Notes under the pieces: generated by a model
What the model saw: only the letters and a program-made list of their open reading frames with translations
Database searches by the model: none
What the model was told of the DNA's origin: nothing
Translations under genes and position numbers: made by a program
Shown here: piece by piece, positions 53,393 through 58,450 of the stretch
Layout: every line of letters starts with the position of its first letter
How positions within the stretch are numbered: the first letter of the stretch is position 1
From: a virus
Direction: 5' to 3' (one strand)
Length of the DNA: 58,450 bases
Virus record (IMG/VR): IMGVR_UViG_3300046804_002328
Coordinates: 1 to 58,450 of that record

Positions 53393-53707
53393 ATGGAAAT
53401 CGAGGATTTAATTTTAAGTGGTGCTGTTGAACCAGCAGGGCTAGATCCAGAAACTGGAGAAATGTTATATACATTTACTAATAAGTTAGAAGAAGTTAGT
53501 CCCATGCTACACAGAGAGGTAGCAAATATGTTTGACTATCATATGATGCAATTATGGGAAGTTGGTATGGTAAATATGAATGTAATGGATAAAAATCCAA
53601 TTGTTACCTTGACACCAAAAGCCTTTGATGAGGAATCAATAAAGTCATTAGATAAAGATCTTTCTTTTATTTTAAAAGAAATTAAGCGGGGCCTTGTAAC
53701 AGAGTAG
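53393..53707 (+). CDS. Small paralog B (tandem pair)
   Basis: This 104-residue protein is homologous to the preceding gene over its first 60 residues (LILSGAVEPAGLDPETGEM against LVLQGGLEIADIDLESGET). It adds a 45-residue C-terminal helix-rich extension. Starts 2 nt after the previous stop. Function unknown. Confidence 0.6.
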   Translation: MEIEDLILSGAVEPAGLDPETGEMLYTFTNKLEEVSPMLHREVANMFDYHMMQLWEVGMVNMNVMDKNPIVTLTPKAFDEESIKSLDKDLSFILKEIKRGLVTE

Positions 53708-53713
53708 TATAAT
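53708..53713 (+). promoter_or_regulatory. -10 element before a membrane protein gene
   Basis: TATAAT immediately after the preceding stop; the predicted start is about 53720, 9 nt before ATG 53729. No -35 match seen. Confidence 0.4.
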
Positions 53714-53728
53714 TGTCTTGGTGATAAT

Positions 53729-54154
53729 ATGAAATACTACATAGGCTTTGGTTTTGCTTTTATTTTAATATATATCGTTGCCATGTTACAGTCAAGATAT
53801 AATATTTTAAATGAACCTAAGATAAAAACGGGCATGCGTCAAAGTGAAATTTATTTGCTTTTACTTTCAATGGAAAAATTTCCAAAAATTAAAAACAAAG
53901 TAAAAAAACAAAGGCAGTCAACAGTGCATGATGCAAGGACTAACATAAAGGTAATAATTATGGATAACCAAGCGTACTGGATTAAAGATAATGTCTTCTA
54001 TACCGCAGATATGGAAGGGGACAATGTTGACAAAGATACCACAAGGAAAGTTGACACAATGACTATGAATAAGGTACAATTAGATAAAATGATGTTTATA
54101 ATCGATAGATTACGAGAAGGGAACTTAAATGATCGTGGGGGTACAGGGAACTAG
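53729..54154 (+). CDS. Membrane-anchored hypothetical protein
   Basis: This 141-residue protein has one N-terminal membrane segment (residues 4-21) and a basic cytoplasmic or external domain with a KKQRQ stretch and a C-terminal helix. No family recognised. Confidence 0.55.
   Translation: MKYYIGFGFAFILIYIVAMLQSRYNILNEPKIKTGMRQSEIYLLLLSMEKFPKIKNKVKKQRQSTVHDARTNIKVIIMDNQAYWIKDNVFYTADMEGDNVDKDTTRKVDTMTMNKVQLDKMMFIIDRLREGNLNDRGGTGN
54051..54080 (+). promoter_or_regulatory. Possible internal promoter
   Basis: TTGACA (54051-54056), an 18-nt spacer and TACAAT (54075-54080), inside a coding region, about 42 nt upstream of ATG 54129. Confidence 0.3.
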
Positions 54155-54479
54155 TAGTTTTGAAGACTACCAGGTTTTCCTCCGTGCTATGGGCGTAGCC
54201 CTGTCAAGCATGCCAGAAAACGATGAGTATTTTTATATTTATACTGCAGGACCTGCAAAAGTAAATTCAATGGTTATGGAGTTTACTAATGTGTCAGAAA
54301 AAGGTATGAAGTCCCGTGGCAAAAAAATAAAAATGTATAAGGTTGCACCGTCATGGCTTGCGGATAATTTTTCAGAAATTAATTATTTTGTTTATCTTTC
54401 TAAGCCAAACGAAAATAATTCAAAGTTAGTTGCACAAGCACAATTAAATAATGTTGAAGTCGGAATATTTAAATACTAG
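54129..54479 (+). CDS. SLOG-like (YspA-type) protein
   Basis: This 116-residue protein has a Rossmann-like pattern: IVGVQGTSSFEDY, FYIYTAGPAKVNSM, a VAPSWL segment and INYFVYLSKP-x-NNSKLV near the C-terminus. This order resembles SLOG/DprA-like proteins thought to bind nucleotide ligands in signalling or defence. Role in the phage unknown. It overlaps the previous gene by 26 nt. Confidence 0.45.
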   Translation: MIVGVQGTSSFEDYQVFLRAMGVALSSMPENDEYFYIYTAGPAKVNSMVMEFTNVSEKGMKSRGKKIKMYKVAPSWLADNFSEINYFVYLSKPNENNSKLVAQAQLNNVEVGIFKY

Positions 54480-54486
54480 GAGAATA

Positions 54487-54711
54487 ATGATTATAGAAAC
54501 ATTAGAACAAATGGAATTAATAGTGTCTAAAAGTAAAGAACTGTTTTGGGATGGCTGGACTGTTGTAAGCAGATATAAGTCTGACAAAGCAAAAACTTCT
54601 AAGCATGGGGTTTACTATAAAGGAAATTGGTACATGGCTAGAAGGTTTGAACCAAACAGGAATGGCTGGGATATTCCAGAAAGGTTTATAGTAGGACATG
54701 CACAAACTTAA
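54487..54711 (+). CDS. Small hypothetical protein
   Basis: This 74-residue protein starts at ATG 54487 behind AGGAG; ATG 54451 overlaps the upstream gene. Contains ELFWDGWTVVSRYKSDKAK and GVYYKGNWYMARRFEP, with many aromatic and basic residues. Family unknown; overlaps whiB by 14 nt. Confidence 0.55.
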   Translation: MIIETLEQMELIVSKSKELFWDGWTVVSRYKSDKAKTSKHGVYYKGNWYMARRFEPNRNGWDIPERFIVGHAQT

Positions 54712-54991
54712 ATGGAAAGATAATGCATCTTGTTTTGAATATGATACAAATTTATTTTTTGAAAAATATGAAGAAGAAACAGCATTAAGACCTGCTATAG
54801 ATCTTCTTTGTTTAAACTGTTCTGTTGCCAAAACATGTTTTGCTGTTGGTGTTTCCACTAAAGAGTGGGGTGTTTGGGGTGGAATATATTTAGAGAGTGG
54901 AGAAATATCTAAAGAATTTAATAACCACAAAACTTCAACAGAATGGTCAAATATTTGGCAAAATTTAACTTTGGATAAAAATGAACAATAA
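54698..54991 (+). CDS. whiB: WhiB-family iron-sulfur transcription factor
   Basis: This 97-residue protein has the four WhiB cysteines C12, C38, C41 and C47 and the GVWGG turn (residues 58-62) after the cluster site. WhiB proteins hold a [4Fe-4S] cluster and modulate sigma factor A-dependent transcription; they are confined to actinobacteria and their phages. The WhiB-type basic C-terminal segment is short and little charged here. It may steer host or phage transcription. Confidence 0.88.
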   Translation: MHKLKWKDNASCFEYDTNLFFEKYEEETALRPAIDLLCLNCSVAKTCFAVGVSTKEWGVWGGIYLESGEISKEFNNHKTSTEWSNIWQNLTLDKNEQ

Positions 54992-55190
54992 AGAATATCT
55001 TGAATTTTTGAGACAAAGAAATAAAAAACTTATGTCTCAATGTTTTTATTGTAATGCATTTGCAATTACAATAAGGGCAGATGGATATTCTATTCATCCA
55101 GTTTGTAAAAATCATATGGATGATCGAGATCTTGAAGAAGTAGAAAATAAAATAAATGAGATGTTTGAAAATCAAAAGGATTTTGAATAA
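54981..55190 (+). CDS. Small zinc-binding-like protein
   Basis: This 69-residue protein has CFYC (residues 21-24) and later C-x2-H (VCKNH), a possible metal site, within a charged helical background. Overlaps whiB by 11 nt and the next gene by one base. Function unknown. Confidence 0.55.
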   Translation: MNNKEYLEFLRQRNKKLMSQCFYCNAFAITIRADGYSIHPVCKNHMDDRDLEEVENKINEMFENQKDFE

Positions 55191-55426
55191 TGTATACACC
55201 ACAAATGGCTAATGCATTTAAATCTGTTGCACATTTTTGCCCTGATGGTTTTGTTTTAGATGTAGTTGATAATGAACATTTTATTACATTAAGGGCAAGC
55301 GAACCAAATTTTATGAGATTAACTGGGGAAGATAAAATTCGTGCTGCAGAATATATGATCCGTGCCAAAAAAGCACTTGAGGATAATGGCGCAATAGTTT
55401 TGCTTGTCAGAGAGGGTGGCGTATGA
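55190..55426 (+). CDS. Hypothetical protein
   Basis: This 78-residue protein has a PDGFVLDVVDNEHFITLR beta segment and a C-terminal helix (KIRAAEYMIRAKKALED). No family recognised. Overlaps both neighbours. Confidence 0.5.
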   Translation: MYTPQMANAFKSVAHFCPDGFVLDVVDNEHFITLRASEPNFMRLTGEDKIRAAEYMIRAKKALEDNGAIVLLVREGGV

Positions 55427-55560
55427 AAAAGAAAATTATAATGCTTTTACTAAGTTTATTAGCAATATTTACAATAATTTTATTTTGGATAAAGCAATTG
55501 ACAAATATAGGAAATTTTGATATATTTGGAGATATAGATGAAGAAGAGGATTGGAACTAA
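55423..55560 (+). CDS. Small membrane protein (45 aa)
   Basis: ATG 55423 overlaps the previous stop (ATGA). The frame reaches TAA 55558-55560. It has one membrane segment (about residues 5-23) after MKKK and an acidic DIDEEED end. Support is the overlapping arrangement with the next ATG (TAATG). Function unknown. Confidence 0.55.
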   Translation: MKKKIIMLLLSLLAIFTIILFWIKQLTNIGNFDIFGDIDEEEDWN

Positions 55561-56042
55561 TGCAAACATTTTTACCGTCAGCAAATGCTACACTTACTGC
55601 TAGTTGGCTTGATAGCAAACGCTTAAATAAACAAATTCTTGAATGTTATCAAATTCTTAATGTTTTGTCTGGCAAGTCACCTACTGGTGGTTGGCGCAAT
55701 CATCCTGCTGTCCTTATGTGGAAGGGTTATGAGCGTGGTCTATGGCAATATGTACAGGCAATGATTCATGAGGCTCGTGGGCGAGGTATTCGTACAGAAA
55801 ACAACGAAGCCAATCTTAATAGATTAAAAGATCAGTGCTGGGACATATGGGGAGATAATAAACCTTCGTTTTGGTCAGACACCAATAAACTTATGCGTAT
55901 AGTAACTACACATAAGGCTAGTTTGTTTGATAAAGATCCTATGTTTTATGCCAAGTTTGGCTACGCAAAGCACAGTATTTATAATAATCCATGCTGCTCT
56001 ACCTGCAAATATTATTGGGTAACTCATGAAGATAGGAAATAA
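55560..56042 (+). CDS. Pyrimidine dimer DNA glycosylase-like protein
   Basis: This 160-residue protein begins MQTFLPSANATLTASWLDSKRLNKQ. It has a GGWRNHPAVLMWKGYE motif (about residues 43-58) and a later His-rich KASLFDKDP segment. These match the Pyr_excise (endonuclease V/DenV-like) family that cuts UV-damaged DNA. Start ATG 55560 (TAATG overlap) gives the conserved MQTF start. UV repair would suit a phage of sunlit water, by inference. C-terminal CCSTC may bind metal. Confidence 0.72.
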   Translation: MQTFLPSANATLTASWLDSKRLNKQILECYQILNVLSGKSPTGGWRNHPAVLMWKGYERGLWQYVQAMIHEARGRGIRTENNEANLNRLKDQCWDIWGDNKPSFWSDTNKLMRIVTTHKASLFDKDPMFYAKFGYAKHSIYNNPCCSTCKYYWVTHEDRK

Positions 56043-56045
56043 TAT

Positions 56046-56414
56046 ATGATTGATTTATTTACATTTATAGTTTTTGGAATACTATTTATTTTATTTATTA
56101 CAATTAATTTAAGGTTAAGAAATAAAAATTTAGAACTTTTGTTAAGATTAAATGAGGCTATAGTAATTGCTGAAATTTCACAAAAGAAATTTAATAAAGA
56201 TAATGCCGTAGACCAAGAACACCTTTTGTCTTTTTTAAACGAAACAAGGGATACCGCCTATAGATATATCGAAGATGTTCATGATGCATTAATAGAATAT
56301 AGAAATGAAATTGCTTTTGACTTAGAAAATCCTAATGATTTGTCTATTTTAAGATTTAGATCTGCTTTTGATAAACTGCAAAAAATCTATCCAGAAGATA
56401 GTGATAGAATATAA
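56046..56414 (+). CDS. Membrane-anchored coiled-coil protein
   Basis: This 122-residue protein has one N-terminal membrane segment (residues 4-22) followed by a helical, charged domain (KNLELLLRLNEAIVIAE and later helices). No family recognised; could be a membrane-bound effector or regulator. Confidence 0.5.
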   Translation: MIDLFTFIVFGILFILFITINLRLRNKNLELLLRLNEAIVIAEISQKKFNKDNAVDQEHLLSFLNETRDTAYRYIEDVHDALIEYRNEIAFDLENPNDLSILRFRSAFDKLQKIYPEDSDRI

Positions 56415-56416
56415 AT

Positions 56417-57301
56417 ATGATATTTTATTACTTCGGTGGTGTTTTTAATGATAAAACTGTTCTAGAGCATGCATCTAGTTTAGAGAAGCATCATTTTTCT
56501 GGAGTAATGTATACATATGATCCAACTCAAGGAGATATGTTTGTAAGAGTTGCTAGAGAAATAAACAATGAAGAAAAAATTAAATATTTGGTTGCAATTA
56601 GACCATATACTATTTCACCACAATATCTTTATGCAATTACAAAATCAATTAATCAAATGTCAGCAAATAGACTTCAAATAAATATTGTATCTGGCTATAT
56701 TAAAGATCATGAAAAAAATATAGGTGGCATAGTTGGAGAAGTAAATGATTTGTCAAGTTCCGTTGATAGATCAAACTATACTATTAGTTTTATTAAAGAA
56801 TTAAATGAAATGTCAAAAAAAATTAATAATAGTAAAGATGCAAATGGTGATCAATTAGAAAATACTTTAGATTTTTATGTCTCTACAACAAATAGTTACG
56901 TTTTTGATATAATAAAAGAATATAATAATAAAATTATATTTCCATATAATATATATAAACGTGGATTTTTTTCTGATCAATATAAAGATCCTTCATCAAT
57001 GATTGATTTTGATATAAAAAATATAGATGTAATGTTAACAATGACACCAATCATTAGAGAAACAGAAGAAGAACTTTTATCTTTAAAAGATTATGCAGTG
57101 AGACCAATTTGGAAAAAAGGAGAGGCATCACAAATAGTTGATGATGTTGAATATTTTACTCCTGAAAGTTTTGATGAATTCATTACAATGCTTGAAGATA
57201 ATGGAATAAATCATTTACTTATTAATGCAGTGCCAAGAGAAGAATTTGAAGTGATAATTCCATTTATTAAACAATATGTAGAATCAAAAGGTTTAAAATG
57301 A
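56417..57301 (+). CDS. Luciferase-like (LLM) TIM-barrel oxidoreductase
   Basis: This 294-residue protein carries the luciferase-like monooxygenase signature. A strand LVAIRPYTISPQ (residues 56-67) is followed by a helix and NRLQINIVSGY (about 82-92), matching the 'RP..sP..a......ls.GR..lNvVtG' motif. The C-terminal part FDEFITMLEDNGINHLLINA (about 255-274) matches the end of LLM proteins. They use FMN or F420, the latter typical of actinobacteria. It is shorter than usual (about 340 aa) and very AT-rich. Cofactor, substrate and activity are unknown. Confidence 0.58.
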   Translation: MIFYYFGGVFNDKTVLEHASSLEKHHFSGVMYTYDPTQGDMFVRVAREINNEEKIKYLVAIRPYTISPQYLYAITKSINQMSANRLQINIVSGYIKDHEKNIGGIVGEVNDLSSSVDRSNYTISFIKELNEMSKKINNSKDANGDQLENTLDFYVSTTNSYVFDIIKEYNNKIIFPYNIYKRGFFSDQYKDPSSMIDFDIKNIDVMLTMTPIIRETEEELLSLKDYAVRPIWKKGEASQIVDDVEYFTPESFDEFITMLEDNGINHLLINAVPREEFEVIIPFIKQYVESKGLK

Positions 57302-57495
57302 TTAATGCAAGAGGTATTCCAACATGTGTTTGTCCTGAATGTGGGTTTGATCTACTAAAGGTCAGTGTAAAAATTGATCCAGTAGATTATGAATTAGGAA
57401 TGTATATGTTGGATGGTGAGTGTGCTAAATGTGGAACATTAATAACAGTAGCAACACCACTTGATCATCCAAATAACAAAAAGGAAGAAAAATGA
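57298..57495 (+). CDS. Small zinc-ribbon protein
   Basis: This 65-residue protein has CPEC (about residues 12-15) and CAKC (about 42-45), a classic four-Cys zinc ribbon, and a charged C-terminus. ATGA overlap with the LLM gene. Function unknown. Confidence 0.6.
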   Translation: MINARGIPTCVCPECGFDLLKVSVKIDPVDYELGMYMLDGECAKCGTLITVATPLDHPNNKKEEK

Positions 57496-57650
57496 AAGAT
57501 ATTATTTTTTCAACTCTGACTGGTTTTGGCTGCGGAGTTATATTTGCAGCGTTTAAATTACCAGTTCCAGCACCACCAGTATTTGCTGGCGTTGCTGGTA
57601 TAATTGGTTTATGGCTCGGTTTCGATGTCATAACAAGGTTAATATCCTAG
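57492..57650 (+). CDS. XapX-domain small membrane protein (52 aa)
   Basis: ATG 57492 overlaps the zinc-ribbon stop (ATGA) and the frame ends at TAG 57648-57650. The product has two membrane segments around a conserved KLPVPAPPVFAG motif (residues 22-33), typical of the XapX domain. Function unknown, presumably membrane-located. Confidence 0.7.
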   Translation: MKDIIFSTLTGFGCGVIFAAFKLPVPAPPVFAGVAGIIGLWLGFDVITRLIS

Positions 57651-57660
57651 GAGGAATAAC

Positions 57661-57969
57661 ATGAATAAACAAACAAAGGCAATGCTTGCATCATACGGAC
57701 GCTCTGTTCTTGGTGCTGCAATCGCATTATATATGTCTGGCGTTACAGATCTTAAAACACTTGCATACTCACTTGTTGCAGCAGTTGCACCAGTGGCATT
57801 GAGAGCATTTAATCCAAACGATCCAGCATTCGGTAAGATGCCAGCAGTTACTGCTTTGACAGATGCACTTGCTAAACTTGAAGTAAAGTCTCCTGCAAAG
57901 AAGGCTCCTGCAAAGAAGGCTCCTGCAAAGAAATCTGGCGGTAGCGGTAAGCCAGCAAATATGGCATAA
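57661..57969 (+). CDS. Membrane protein with KKAPA-type basic tail
   Basis: This 102-residue protein has two hydrophobic segments (about 10-27 and 30-48), the second followed by RAFNPNDPAFG, and a Lys/Ala/Pro tail with three PAKKA repeats at about residues 76-92. The tail resembles histone H1 or nucleoid-associated tails. A holin or membrane-DNA tether role is possible; not proven. SD AGGAGG at 57650-57655. A terminator follows. Confidence 0.6.
   Translation: MNKQTKAMLASYGRSVLGAAIALYMSGVTDLKTLAYSLVAAVAPVALRAFNPNDPAFGKMPAVTALTDALAKLEVKSPAKKAPAKKAPAKKSGGSGKPANMA
57889..57933 (+). repeat. Three tandem 15-nt repeats encoding PAKKA
   Basis: Units of the form GCTCCTGCAAAGAAG occur at 57889-57903 (first base T), 57904-57918 and 57919-57933 (last base A), within the preceding gene. 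Confidence 0.85.
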
Positions 57970-57987
57970 GTTAATTAAATAAAATTT

Positions 57988-58020
57988 GGAGATGTTATTA
58001 ATTTGACATCTCCATTTTTT
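57988..58020 (+). terminator. Intrinsic terminator before hsp20
   Basis: GGAGATGT (57988-57995) pairs with ACATCTCC (58006-58013), loop of 10 nt, followed by ATTTTTT (58014-58020). Confidence 0.88.
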
Positions 58021-58030
58021 ATGCTATAAT
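58003..58030 (+). promoter_or_regulatory. hsp20 promoter overlapping the terminator
   Basis: TTGACA (58003-58008) sits in the loop and descending arm of the terminator hairpin; a 16-nt spacer ending in TGc leads to a perfect TATAAT (58025-58030). Predicted start is about 58037, leaving a leader of about 51 nt. Confidence 0.75.
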
Positions 58031-58037
58031 ATAAAAG

Positions 58038-58083
58038 TACCTGCCCAAAGGGGGGTATATATTGAACTCGCTTAACAAGGAGG
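58038..58083 (+). promoter_or_regulatory. ROSE-like RNA thermometer candidate in the hsp20 leader
   Basis: The leader can fold into two hairpins. The first (58038-58057) pairs TACCT-(G bulge)-CCC with GGGGGGTA around loop AAA. The second (58067-58082) pairs CTC-(G bulge)-CTT with AAGGAG, loop AAC, hiding the Shine-Dalgarno sequence. TCGCT opposite AAGGA matches the UYGCU motif with bulged G that defines ROSE elements of small heat-shock genes. Fold energy was not computed. Confidence 0.55.
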
Positions 58084-58087
58084 AAAC

Positions 58088-58450
58088 ATGGTAAGTTCAT
58101 TTGCATTGGATCTTTTTAAGGATCCATTTTTTATTGGTTTCAACAGAGAGTTGGACCGTTTTTCTAATATCCATCGTGAGGCAACTCGTCAATCTTATCC
58201 ACCATATGATGTGGTAAAACTTGATGAGGACACTTACAAGTTATCTTTGGCCATTGCTGGTTTCAGCAAGGACGAAGTTGAGGTTTCTGTAAATAATGGA
58301 AGTTTAATTATCAAGGGTGAGAAAACCGAAGAAGAGAACAGTAATGTTCTACATAAGGGTATCGCAACTCGCAAATTCACACGCACCTTTGCTCTTGGAG
58401 AGTATATGGAGGTAGATCGTGCTGAAATGGCAGACGGTATTCTTAGCGTC
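58088..58450 (+). CDS. hsp20: Small heat-shock protein (IbpA-like Hsp20), cut by right edge
   Basis: The first 121 residues are present. The product starts MVSSFALDLFKDPFF, then has SYPPYDVVKLDEDTYKLSL and an alpha-crystallin domain (about residues 38-121) with VEVSVNNGSLIIKGEK and ATRKFTRTFALGEYMEV. The YPPYNV-type start of the domain and the GIA-x-R-x-F motif resemble IbpA. It holds unfolded proteins in the cytoplasm; phages may use it to protect capsid assembly or cope with heat. ATG 58088 lies 5 nt after the AAGGAGG of the thermometer hairpin. The C-terminal end, with its IxI motif, is outside the window. Confidence 0.92.
   Translation, partial: MVSSFALDLFKDPFFIGFNRELDRFSNIHREATRQSYPPYDVVKLDEDTYKLSLAIAGFSKDEVEVSVNNGSLIIKGEKTEEENSNVLHKGIATRKFTRTFALGEYMEVDRAEMADGILSV

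Noticed and set aside
54051-54102. Several promoter-like motifs within the membrane protein gene
   Set aside because: AT-rich coding DNA produces such matches by chance; only the TTGACA/TACAAT pair is listed, at low confidence.
1-58450. tRNA genes
   Set aside because: All gaps between genes are short (at most about 120 nt) and none shows a cloverleaf or T-loop GTTCRANNC match that I can support.

Overview
The window reads as most of the genome of a tailed, long-tailed (siphovirus-type) bacteriophage of an actinobacterium. All genes I can support lie on the + strand, are tightly packed with many 1-14 bp overlaps, and are AT-rich. The actinobacterial host is inferred from a WhiB-family regulator (54698-54991), a DUF7455-like zinc protein (52505-52759), an NrdH-type CVQC redoxin (38792-39031) and several start codons that sit 6-7 nt behind a -10 box (leaderless style). 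Low GC and the many small accessory genes suggest an uncultured, probably aquatic actinobacterial host; that part is inference. No integrase, tRNA, CRISPR array or insertion sequence was seen.

Layout. 0-0.6 kb: C-terminus of a B12-dependent (class II) ribonucleotide reductase, cut by the left edge. 0.6-31.2 kb: virion genes. These are a LamG-like large structural protein, portal, XkdF-like prohead protease with a nested scaffold start, major capsid protein, connector and neck genes, tail terminator and tube, two paralogous tail-assembly chaperones, a giant 3228-aa tape measure, distal tail and tail-tip proteins. 31.2-42.5 kb: replication and recombination. These are a DnaB-type helicase, primase, putative ssDNA-binding protein, DNA polymerase III alpha, redoxin, RecA-like recombinase, Hjc-like and RuvC-like nucleases, and a Cas4/RecB-like nuclease. 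42.5-46 kb: an HTH protein, an FkbM-type methyltransferase, a DUF1599/Nmad1-like protein and terminase small and large subunits (about 38 kb from portal in this linear view). 46-50.3 kb: two exported surface-type proteins and a lysis cassette (small membrane proteins, lipoprotein, CHAP endolysin). 50.3-58.4 kb: accessory genes. These include an Ntn-hydrolase, secreted subtilase, staphylococcal-type nuclease, SLOG-like protein, WhiB, pyrimidine-dimer glycosylase, a luciferase-like (LLM) oxidoreductase, XapX and DUF2061 membrane proteins, and an IbpA-like Hsp20 cut by the right edge.

Transcription signals are unusually legible. Four intrinsic terminators follow the capsid gene, the tail tube gene, the first surface-protein gene and the gene before hsp20. 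Many promoters fit TTGACA-N16-19-(TGn)TATAAT or an extended -10 alone, and several place the predicted transcription start on or within a nucleotide of the ATG. The most interesting points are: a ROSE-like RNA thermometer candidate in front of phage hsp20; an in-frame internal Shine-Dalgarno/ATG that should make a separate scaffold from the protease gene; separate long and short tail-chaperone paralogs instead of an obvious frameshifted pair; and a tape measure carrying an embedded unassigned domain and two copies of its glycine/proline motif.
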